A DNA stretch of 64,000 nucleotides from Turbatrix aceti (Eukaryota; Nematoda; Chromadorea; Rhabditida; Panagrolaimidae): positions 10,410,180-10,474,179 of the forward strand of contig OZ017770.1 of assembly GCA_963969345.1 (NCBI GenBank), written 5' to 3'. This document shows, in pieces, positions 1 to 22,490 of this stretch (positions within the stretch are counted from its first letter, which is position 1; every line of letters starts with the position of its first letter). The notes under the pieces were generated by a model. The model saw only the letters and a program-made list of their open reading frames with translations. It was not told the DNA's origin and did no database searches. Made by a program: the position numbers and the translations under genes.

Positions 1-3000
1 AGGGATGTCCATCGCGGAAGACGTGACCAACGTGGGAACATGGGATGAATTCGATAGATCCACCACACATCCAGACACGGAAGGAAATCTCGAGGTTCTC
101 GCCACCCCAGATGTCCATTCCTTCGTCGTAGCCACCGACTTCGAGGAAATAATTCCTGTTTGCAGCTAGGAGACCCCCTGCCATGGTAGGAGAGTTGACG
201 GGCTCGATATCCGATTTTCTACGGGCTCGTTCGGAAGCTGGGATGGAATCCCATCGGAAGTGAAGGCTCCACCAGAATCCGCCAACTGAAGTAGCGTGAC
301 CCGACCCGGAGTACGAAAATGTTTCTGCGTTGATGTAGTCGATCAATGGACAGACAATTGCTGTCTTTTTTTCCGCGATTCGTTGGACCATGGGTTCAAG
401 CCTGAAATTGATCTTCAAAATTACCAAAAAATAATAATTTTGTGTAACTGACCATCCTTCATTGGCTTCGCAGTGAGAATCCAAGAAAACCACAATCTGA
501 CTTTTAGCTTCACGCGCTCCGACCAATTTAGCTCGAATTAAGCCCTGGCGTTCTTTTTTCCTCACGATTCGCACCAATCCGTCAAATCGCAAAATGTAGT
601 CGTCTAGCTGGGAATGGAGCTCGGCTGTAAACAGACGCACTTAAAAAAGCAAAAAAAACAAGGGTTTAAAAGGGACTCTGCGAGCCGATTTGAGGTCGGC
701 GACCCAGCTATTTTACAACTTCAAATGTTTTGTGCCCAAGTTGTAGGGGGGCCTATGGGAGACTCCAAATGGGCCATAATAGATTTTTCAGATGCCGGAT
801 TCTGGAGCTAGGGCTTCTCGAATGTTTTGACGTCAAAATTTCAAACTGCTTCTAAAAATCTGATGTTTGGCATACAGGGGTATCTTGGCACGAGAAATCG
901 ACTGGTGTATTCCGATTTTTCAAAAAACATCTGACTTTTTTAAAAAAATTGATTTTCTTCGATTTACCTGTTTTTACCGTCAAAAATTGGCTGTGGCGTC
1001 CGAGAGAGGATCCTCCAGCGGGTTTTGACACCGGAATCTGAAAGCCCGTCTTTTTTGACGTCGATTGAGGTATTACACAAAAAAAATTATGTCCCTTTAT
1101 TTGACCAACACTAGGCTTGTATGGCGCGCACTTGGTAAAAAAACACCTTTGTCGAGTTTCCGAAATGAATATTTTTATAGTTGGAAAAATCTAATTTGTG
1201 GTTTCCGGGGGTATTTTGGCACGAGAAATCGACTGGTGTATTCAGATTTCTCAAAAAACATCTGATATTTATGAAAAACTTGATGGTTGATGTTTTACCG
1301 TTATTTACCGTCACAAAAATGGCTGCAGCGCCCAAGGGCAGGTCTTCCAGGCAGGTTTGATGCCAGAATCGGTTTCCCCATCTTTTTCGACGTCGATTGA
1401 TGTATAACACAGAAAAATTGAGGTGCCTTTCTTTGACCATAGCCAGGTTTTTATCGCGCGCACTAGGTACAAACACCCTTTTTTTGCGTCATTGACCGAA
1501 AAAGACGTGGGCGCTTTTGTTTTATGTGCTTACGGTCACCTGGGTATGTTTAGACAGGTCCCAAAAATTGTTTTTAGCGACTTGCGCTCCTTATCAGATA
1601 ATTGAAGCGGTAAATTACGATATTTCAGTTTCATGTTTTTTTAATGCCAGTGACAATACACAAAATAATCGGATGATCAGCGCAAGTCGCTAAAAACAAT
1701 ATTTAGGACATGCCTGAACACACCCAGGTGACCGTGAGCACATAAAACAAAAATTGGCTTCAGGGCTTTTTTTTGAACATGACTCCTGTTACGCGCGCCC
1801 ACGTCTTTTTCGGTCAATGACGCAAAAAAAGGTGTTTGCACCAAGTGCGCGCGATAAAAACCTGACTATGGTCAAAGAAAGGCACCTCAATTTTTCTGTG
1901 TTATACATCAATCGACGTCGAAAAAGATGGGGAAACCGATTCTGGCATCAAAACTGCCTGGAAGATTCTCCCTTGGGCGCTGCAGCCATTTTTGTGACGG
2001 TAAATAACGGTAAAACATCAACCATCAAGTTTTTCATAAATATCAGATGTTTTTTGAGAAATCTGAATACACCAGTCGATTTCTCGTGCCAAAATACCCC
2101 CGGAAACCACAAATTAGATTTTTCCAACTATAAAAATATTCATTTCGGAAACTCGACAAAGGTGTTTTTTTACCAAGTGCGCGCCATACAAGCCTAGTGT
2201 TGGTCAAATAAAGGGACATAATTTTTTTTGTGTAATACCTCAATCGACGTCAAAAAAGACGGGCTTTCAGATTCCGGTGTCAAAACCCGCTGGAGGATCC
2301 TCTCTCGGACGCCACAGCTAATTTTTGACGGTAAAAACAGGTAAATCGAAGAAAATCAATTTTTTTAAAAAAGTCGGATGTTTTTTGAAAAATCGGAATA
2401 CACCAGTCGATTTCTCGTGCCAAGATACCCCTGTATGCCAAACATCAGATTTTTAGAAGCAGTTTGAAATTTTGACGTCGAAACATTCGAGAAGCCCTAG
2501 CTCCAGAATCCGGCATCTGAAAAATCTATTATGGCCAATTTGGAGTCTCCCATAGGCCCCCCTACAACTTGGGCACAAAACATTTGAAGTTGTAAATTAG
2601 CTGGGTCGCGGCCTTCACCTTATTCCAAAATCGGCTCGCAGAGTCCCTCTTAAAACCTCTCTGGCTGTTGTCATCGACGAGTACCACTTCTTTTAGCAAT
2701 TCCGGTGGTGACCGGTTGACCACCGAGTGGACAGTGCGCAGGAGAGGTGACCAAGCCTCATCCGTGAAGATAATGATCACAGAGACGTTGGGAAGTTTTT
2801 TGCAGTCGTATTTGACCTTCTTGCATTCCTCCAGACGGAAATCGACCAGAGTACGATCGAGGGAAATTTTGTCGCTATAAAAATTTTTTTAATTGTTTAT
2901 TTTAAACCATCTTGAATTCATCGAAATTATTTATTTTTCGAAAATGACCATTCTTTTTCAAACAATTGTAAACAATCAAATGGTCGTCTGAGCCTGCAAT

Positions 3001-3422
3001 AAAAGTTCAAGGCCTATTTTTTAGTTTTTTATGCGTTCGCCCCAGTCAGTCACTAACCTCGCTTCGACGTTCATGAACCACGTTTTCATGTCCTTGAGAC
3101 CCTTTTCTGCCTTGCTCTTATCGGTCAGCTCGACACCTGTTCCATTCTCACCGGGTCCTAAAAGCGTGTCGTTGAAAAGAATACAATAAAGCAATTGTAT
3201 GTATATACCCTTCGGAAAATAATTTTTAGCCGGTCTCGTGTGCAACGTCACCACAGGAGTCGGCCACGTGCGACCCGCTTCAGGTGGCATTTTATAGTGC
3301 ATATCCTGGTAGATCTTAACGTAGAAAAAGCATAGTAAAATGGTCAGTACACTGGCTAGCGCACAGTTGATGGCATTCTCTTTTCTACGAGGCAGCAAAA
3401 CTCGTAGAAATCGATTAACCAT
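1..3422 (-). CDS. GALNT: Polypeptide N-acetylgalactosaminyltransferase, 3' end outside window
   Basis: Starts mucin-type O-glycosylation by moving GalNAc from UDP-GalNAc to Ser/Thr of proteins in the Golgi. Exons (minus strand): 3422-3209, 3157-3058, 2874-2657, 624-453, 401-1, giving 368 residues. The start MVNRFLRVLLPRRKEN gives a short basic cytoplasmic tail followed by a signal anchor at about residues 17-35, the usual type II topology. Downstream come the family blocks PGENG, SVIIIFTDEAWSPLLRT, VVLVDD and LDDYIL. The DSH metal-binding motif is at about 226-228. The segment GMDIWGGENLEISFR and PCSHVGHVFR marks the catalytic half. The C-terminal ricin-type lectin domain lies beyond position 1. 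An ATG further upstream in frame (near 3476) is less likely, because TTTTCTAG just before 3429 looks like an acceptor of a 5' UTR intron. Intron 625-2656 holds a foldback element. Which GALNT paralogue this is cannot be told. Confidence 0.93.
663..2656. mobile_element. Foldback-type transposon with about 930-bp inverted arms, inside a GALNT intron
   Basis: The left arm (about 663-1593) is repeated in reverse complement as the right arm (about 1680-2656), separated by about 85 bp. Identity is high; the stretch 1222-1340 matches 1970-2090 almost base for base. Each arm holds two diverged tandem units of about 331 bp, beginning near 881 and 1212 (both start with TATYTTGGCACGAGAAATCG). Long inverted arms made of subrepeats and no gene fit non-autonomous Foldback/Galileo-like elements; this class assignment is inference. 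The tip GTTTTAAGAGGG supplies the first bases of the intron (5' splice site). No clear target-site duplication was seen at either end. Open frames in the arms are mirror images and are not called as genes. Confidence 0.8.
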
Positions 3423-4760
3423 GACCAAGCTAGAAAATATTATAAATAAAAAATCACAAGCACTTGTATAATACAATTTTTAAATAATGAAAGAGAATGA
3501 AACAAAAAAAATATTTATAGAATATTATAGTTCACCCCAGTTGCATAAACACGTGTACAGGCAGCGCGAGTCAGAGCAAAAGAGAAAAAAAGAGGAAGAG
3601 ACCCATCACACCAACATCGTCGGGATTGCATATACATACAATGGTTGTCGTCGGACGCTGGCTTTTGCGTGGCGCTGCTGCTGCTGGTCTGCTCGTGGTA
3701 AGGGGACTGTGATTGCAGTATTATTTTTGATGATGATGGTGTGATTGAGGTTTCGTCTTTCTCTTGTCGGTTGTTCGATGGTGTACTCGATGGTGGAATG
3801 AATGCAGTAGTAGATTATTATAGAAATTATCGAACGAACGAAACGGGACGGGTACTTTTTTTCTAAAAAAAATATAATAATCGTGGCTATTGTTTTTTGC
3901 GTTGATCAAAAAAGGCAGAATTGAATCATGCTTTATTCTACCTTGGTTGTCGGCTAGCTTGCTGGTGTTTGCATTCAAGCATTCAAACATGCATGCTTTT
4001 CAAATGGCTTTGAAACACTTACATCCCTCCCCTTCCCCCCATTTACTACAAAATCGTTTTTACTATTTTATTTATCATCATTCGCAGTTATGAGAAAATG
4101 AGAAAAAACAATGTGTAGCAACAATTTACTGTCACGTGTATATAAAGACTATGAAGACTGTTTGTCCTACAGGTACAAGCATTAAACCGTTTGTCCAATA
4201 TGCAAACGTTTCTCTTTTTTTTGATTACAAAAAAAATTACACCGGACAAATGACATGAAAACTTAGCCAAGTAGAGAATAAAAGCATATGATTGCGGCAT
4301 TGAATGGGCTTACAAAACGGAGCCAGTGTGAAAAACAAAAGAAGAAAAAAATCGCAGAGAGAAAAAAAGGGCAAAAAAATAACGGTGTAACAATAAAATC
4401 CTACTTTAATAGAAAAAAATTACGAGGGACTAAAATTAATACATATAAAAAATTTTAATTCGTATTGTTGACTTTTTTAATGTGTGTAACCAATGAGAAA
4501 GATTTAGGTAGTTGGAAGGCAGAAGGAGGGGTCAAAATAAAACACGAGAGAATGGAAAAGAAAATTCACATCACATCACGTGGTGGTTGGTGGCGGCATG
4601 ATGGAGTAAGTGTTCGTTCGGTGATGAATGATGCAGGTGTATGTATGTGAATAATTCAGGATGATAGAAGGGGGAAGAATCTTTTTTTTTCTGTTCCATG
4701 CAAATTTTGTCTCTTCTCTTGTATTTATTTCTATGCTTCTTCTTCTGGCCGTTGTTACAT
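3423..4760. other. Intergenic, no gene seen
   Basis: AT-rich spacer between the GALNT 5' end and the SERCA 3' end. It should contain the GALNT promoter and first 5' UTR exon, and the 3' UTR of the short SERCA transcript: a reverse-strand AATAAA lies at 4724-4729, about 30 bp after the short-form stop codon. Nothing else was recognised. Confidence 0.5.
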
Positions 4761-16931
<12,171 letters not shown>

Positions 16932-18717
16932 ATGTCAGATCACTACGAGACCCACTACTATAATTATCAGGTAAAAAATTTTTTTAATTGAACAATTTAT
17001 CATGTTTGTATCGATTACAGATAGCAATCGTATTTGCCATCTTGATTGGCGGTTGCTTATTCTTGGCACTTGTATTTGCCGCCATCTATTTCACATGCAT
17101 TGTCAATGTAAGTTATCTTTTCTTGCATGATTTTTTTAGTGCCGATTTTTTTTCTATTACAATGTTAATCTGACAAATTGTCGGACGTTTTACGTCATAG
17201 TCTCAGTTAAACCTGACAGGAGGTTTAAAAACTTTTGATTGCCTTCAGAGCTTAGGAGACTTACGTAAATGCCTGGGACTTTACTTTATTCCTTCTTTCT
17301 TTTATTCTTTCTTTCACTCTCTTTTTTTACAAGTCACAAAGTCAAGGATGGCAGGCAAGATGAAACCTTTGCCCGTCAACACTTTTTTTCACTTATCCGT
17401 TGGGATATGTATTTTACATACCTACAGACAAGGGAGAGCAGAGACAGCAGCATGTGGACAGATGGTAGCACATTGCAATACTACTACGTACCGACATATT
17501 TATTTTATTGTTTATTCTTTTTTTTCTCTCATGCCTATTACACAGCAAGTGCTTCTTCTCTCTTCTTTTATTTTTTATCTTTTTCGCCGATAGCCAAGAA
17601 AAACGATGACTTCACAGAGAGCAAAGGCTTGTTGTCACCGCAGTTCACTGGTAATTTCCTTAAGGCAGTTGTTCATAGGCAGGAGGAGGCAATCGATGAA
17701 TGGAAAACTTCAAAATCTGTCTTCAAATCGGGGTTGACAAACAGTACGCAACAGAGGAGGGGGATACAACTACGGGAGCAGTGACCAGAAGAAGACGAGT
17801 GTTTGACCGCCGCTTTGCTTGCCCCGGGGGCTACAGAAAGTTAAAATTTAACCTCAGGGAGAAGAGACTTGAACATCACTAGTATACCACCACCATCTCA
17901 CCTCTTCCCTGCATACAACTATAATGTCCAATTTTATAAGCTTGGAGAAAATGTTTTGTTTACATTTTGGGCAAACATTTCGTCCCTTTTGTGTGTACAA
18001 AGAATTTGACGCAACATACAACACAGAAGTTGTGCCTCCTAACATCTGGTCTAATGATAACTAACCACTGAGTAATGGTGAAATAAATAAATAAATAAAC
18101 AACACAGAAGAGAGCCGAGCGGCTCTCTTCTAGCCTTTCCATCGGTGTCCGTGAATGTAACCAAGTTACATAGATATCCCTTCCCTGCAAAATCCATTTT
18201 GGAAAAAATCGAGGATCGATTAAAAAATTTAATCATTCACAGGAAAAAAATGCATGCTAAGGAAGAAAAAAATAAAAAATTCTAGATGCGAAAGGATAAA
18301 AGACGAAGCGTTGTCACGACCCCTCTCCCGATCAGAAGAACCGACTACGGCCAACCACCCTACTCGACACTCCAGAATCAGCAGCAAACTGTCGAGTAAG
18401 TCGAATGGATGAATAAAAAAAGAAGAAAATCCATAGATAAATCGTTCAATGTTCAATTTGTCTTCATTTTTTTCAGGTACACTGTTCGGCCACCGGCTCA
18501 GTCGTATTCACAGCAGCAACTTGTTCAGCCGTATAACACCGAAAATATTCCCGGTGATGCTAGAATTCAACCCCTTCGACCTGAATTCTCGTATCAACAG
18601 GGACCAATGACGTGGACGACTATGTCACCTATCCAGGAAACCCATCAACCCCAGTACCCCATTAGCCCGACTCCAGCACCCCAAAATGGTGGTGGATACA
18701 ACATCTCATCGGTGTAA
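16932..18717 (+). CDS. Orphan single-pass membrane protein, 158 aa
   Basis: Not recognised. Exons 16932-16970, 17021-17107, 18286-18395, 18477-18717 join to 477 nt. The protein starts MSDHYETHYYNYQ and enters one strong hydrophobic segment at about residues 14-38 (IAIVFAILIGGCLFLALVFAAIYF). A basic stop-transfer motif MRKDKRRS follows, so the N-terminus is probably outside or luminal and the roughly 115-residue tail cytosolic. The tail is disordered and rich in Pro, Gln and Tyr, and has YSTL, which fits the YxxPhi sorting signal. The stop is followed by an AATAAA at 19257-19262. The 1.18-kb third intron has its acceptor TTCTAG directly before an in-frame ATG, so a shorter tail-only product is possible. 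Phase consistency over four exons and GC-richer coding blocks support a real gene. Confidence 0.75.
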
Positions 18718-21700
18718 CTGTCAAAAAAGAAGGGGTTTTTGAACAATACTGCCTGGATACTGCCTTTTATCAATCATTTGCATATACTCAATACTCGCAA
18801 TTCTGCAATCACTTACGCTATTTAACAACTCACTTATCTATATTTAAATTCTTTTTTTTTTATCATTTTCAAAATTTTTCACTGTTTTGGAAGCTAGCAA
18901 ACTTGAGATTACAAATTTCCTTTTTTTTCCTTCAAATGATGTAGCTTTCATAATTTTGAAAAAAAACTGAAAAAGTTTTTTTTAAATAATTTTTTACTGC
19001 CTTTCCTTCGAAAATGCTCTACGCACCTTTCGTACAACGTTGTATCATACAGAGAAACAGAAGATGATCCTGCAATACTCAGAAATTTATCCGAAACTCT
19101 ATTCTTTGTTCCTCATCAACATCTCTCTTTTTTTGCTTTCCTACATACATACTATCTTATCAAACGTGATTTAGTAAAATTTAATTTTTTTTTCATTCGT
19201 TTGTTCGTTCTTTTGTCTTGTTTTCAAACTTGTGTGCGTTGATTTTTGTTTTAAGGAATAAAAAAATTGTCACTTTGTTTTCCTTCCTTATCGCACTTTT
19301 TTTACATACATACAAAGTTGAAATCAAAATACATCCACGATACCCATCAATTGATACCGCTTGGGATAAATAATTCTGACTGGTGTTGAGTCGTTTATTG
19401 TCGTTGTCATCAACCCGGAAGGAAAAAAACCAATGCCAAGAGACAGAAAGGAAGAGAGAGGATAAACAGGTAGGGAAAAAAAAAGAGTGCTACAACATAA
19501 AGGTGACATGAACAGGTGCAGATCAACGCTTAGAACAAAAGGCAAAGAAAAAGCAATGCCATTAGTTTTTTGCCTTTTCGTAACACTTTTTTCTTCACTC
19601 TTTGAGTGTTTAGGTTGATCTATCGACACTTTATCAACTGGGTAAAATGTCTAGGGATTTGTTCATAAAATTATATACATATATTTACTATTTTTTGTCG
19701 TTATACATATTTTTTATCGCAAGCTGCAGAAAAAAAAACAAACAATTGCAAGACACAAAAAAAATATTTTTTCAATTGTGATTCAATTTTTTTTTATTTT
19801 TAAACAAAAATTGAATTTGAAAAAAAAGTTGATTTAGTAAAAAAATTGAAAAGTGTACGACAACAATTGCCCTGCTATTAATCAGACAAAGCGTTTTGTC
19901 TCAATTTGAGTACTAGTACAAACATGAGCAAAAGACGAGTGAAAGTAAAATTAAATTATGCAATTCTAGTATCCTGAAAAAAAAAATTGCAAGTCAATTT
20001 ATGCATGATATGCAAAGTAATGGCAGAAATGAAGCTCAACATGTCAAAACAAAATGACTTTTCCTCACGTGTATGTATGTATGCACGTCCTGTGTCCTGT
20101 AAAAAAAAGAGAATTAGCGTCTTTGAAAAAAAGCAAGCAACTTTTTAGTCGCCTAGGGCAAAAAAAGCAAAGACAACACCCGGCAAGTTGACTTTGCCCG
20201 TTGTCATCCTTGAGAATCTTGCGCCGTGTCCTGTATAGTTGTCTATTAACTTCAGGAGCACGCATGACGTTGTTAGCAAGTGCCAAAGTCGTCAAGCCAA
20301 GTTAAGATAAAAAAAAAAGAAGGAAGAGTATACGCAACCAAAAAAAAGCAAGCAAGTCCTCCGAAGTACTACTAGTACTGCTTCATTTTTGTTGAATATA
20401 CAGCTACTAAGCCCTACTAGAGATATCCTGTGTTTTTTTATGTACATGCCTTTGCTGTCACCAATGTCGTTTATCACATTTCTCTCCTTCTTTTTTTCTT
20501 TCGAGCCGATGATAGAGCAAAGAAAGAATAATGTGCATTGTAGGAGTTTTGTTTAGAAAATTGCGCTACTTATTCGTTTTTTTGTTGTCGCCTAACATTT
20601 TTATTAGTTACCCGTAACTCGGGGCAGTTTTCTATTTTTTTCATTCCTTCTGGACAGAACAGGACAACACCATCCGTAATAGGTCGTCTGACAAGTCCAC
20701 TAGTTGTTTTTGTTTTTTTTCTTGTTTTTAAAACAAAAGCATGCATTTTTTTGTTCTTGTTATATTTTTTTGTCTTTTTTTTGAGCTTTACTAATAAATG
20801 TCGAGCCTTTTTTTGGTTTTTGCGTGAATGAATGAATTTAAATAGAAACGAATTAGTGCAAAAAAAGTGGTACTTAGCCATTTATCCCCTCAATGACGTA
20901 GATATTTAACTTAAAATAAATATTTTTATGTAGCCCCAAAAAAAAGAGTCTGCAAAATATATAAGCATGCTAACCAGCTAGCCTCCAGCTTCGGCGACGA
21001 CTATTACATTGCTAGATGCTATTTTGCATGCTTCTGCCTTCCAGTCTTTTGCCTACCACTGATTTTGTTTTACTTGTTACACAAACATTTCTTTTTTCTT
21101 TTTGGATAGGGGGGGACGTTCATTGAAACCGCACAAACAAGCTTATGGCCAGAAATGCGTACAAAACCCGCGGTCGGTTTTCTTTCTTTTTTTACTATGC
21201 CCTAATCAATGTATTTATTGGTGCTGCATGATGCCCTATTAGTAATTTATTTGTTCGCGACTTTTTTATCCATGTATCTATTATATTTATTCGGAGGGGT
21301 GAAAGGAACACACACAGAGAGCCACGCGCGAGAAGAAAAGCGCCGCGCACCTACGCGCTCGCCACGCGGCACAGAACCAAAAGCTTAGAAGAAAGAGGAT
21401 AACGACGAAAAAAAGCCCTTACAAATAGGGTTCCCACCCCCCCCCCCCCCGTTTAAATTGCGGGGGGGGATATACGGGGGGGAAATCTTCACGGGGAGTA
21501 GAACGGGGAATTTCACGGGGGAGAAACCGTTGCGGGGGGGGATACGGGGGATTACGGGGGTTACGGGGGAGGTAGTTTTCCAAAAACAGTTAGAAGCCCA
21601 CGCGCGCTGCGCATTGCACGCATGTTGCGCTGTTTTTTGTTTTCAAAATCCGTGTTCAAGTTTATCCCGGAGTAAAATTTGTCAATGGAGGGATATAAGT

Positions 21701-22490
21701 TCACGGGGAGGAGATGTTCACGGGGAGTAGAACGGGGAATTTCACGGGGGAGAAACCGTTGCGGGGGGGGAATACGGGGGGCTCCCCGCGGGGAGCTCCC
21801 CGGGGACCCCGCGGGGAACGGGGGGGGGACGGGAACCCTACTTACAAAGCCTACAGCTGCTGTGAAGTCTTGAATAAAGACTACTGGACTGACGGGACGG
21901 AGGAGAGGTAGTACGAAACCACGTTTTCAATCCCTCAGGGAGTGGAAGAGAAGAAATACTGTTGTACTGGCTATTGACAAGTCGATGCGTCTTCCTTCAT
22001 TGATATCATTTTTTGAGCCCTCCGTCCATTATGCGTTCCATTATCTTTTCATAATGTTTGTACAGCTATCATGTCGACAATGTTCTCTTGTGTTTTTTTT
22101 CTGAGTTTGATGTTATTATTTTGATTGAACTGTTGGCTGTCAAGAAAAAAAAGACCCATCCTTTTTTTTATAAAATAAGATAAACGAGCATCGAATAACA
22201 CTTCCATGTATTAAAATCCCACTTTACCGCTGATGTGTTCGTTTTTATTCACACTCTCCTATTTTACGTCTTGTGCCAACAAGATGATGATGAATTTCCT
22301 AAATGACGTTTTTTTTTCGTTTACTAAAAATTTGATTACATTCCGAAAAATTTTTTTCACAAGGTTTTTTCCCTTTTTTAACGCGACAAAAAAATTATAT
22401 CAAAACTCATTGTTTTCAAATTGACAGGCTTGTCGTCGCATGACATAAACAAACTTCTACAATTAATTGTCGACTGACTCGTCTGACGAC
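18718..22490. other. Intergenic, apart from the MITE
   Basis: 3' UTR of the membrane protein gene up to about 19280, then AT-rich sequence with many A/T homopolymers. No exon with supported splice sites was found. The G-rich mobile element at 21426-21840 is the only structured feature. Confidence 0.5.
21426..21840. mobile_element. G-rich hAT-type MITE, 415 bp, with 8-bp target duplication
   Basis: The element begins TAGGGTTCCC and ends with its exact reverse complement GGGAACCCTA. It is flanked on both sides by CTTACAAA (21418-21425 and 21841-21848). An 8-bp duplication with short TAGGG/CAGGG-like inverted ends is typical of hAT transposons. Inside are two near-identical blocks (about 21489-21545 and 21718-21775) containing CACGGGGAGTAGAACGGGG and GGGGGAGAAACCGTTGCGGG, separated by a GC-rich stretch with CACGCGCGCTGCGC. 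The right end has a GC-rich palindrome around CTCCCCGCGGGGAG. No transposase is encoded, so it would be moved in trans. Small open frames within it are low-complexity Gly/Arg and are not genes. Confidence 0.88.

Noticed and set aside
1065..2243. Open frames of 66-147 codons in both arms of the foldback element
   Set aside because: They are mirror images caused by the inverted repeat, have no domain, and one starts at a non-ATG codon; no sign of coding selection.
625..2680. Target-site duplication for the foldback element
   Set aside because: The bases next to both tips (CCAGAGAG side and CTTGTTTT side on the coding strand) do not match over any useful length.
21458..21911. Gly/Arg-rich open frames in the G-tract region
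   Set aside because: They follow from G-rich composition of the MITE and cross its right boundary; not genes.
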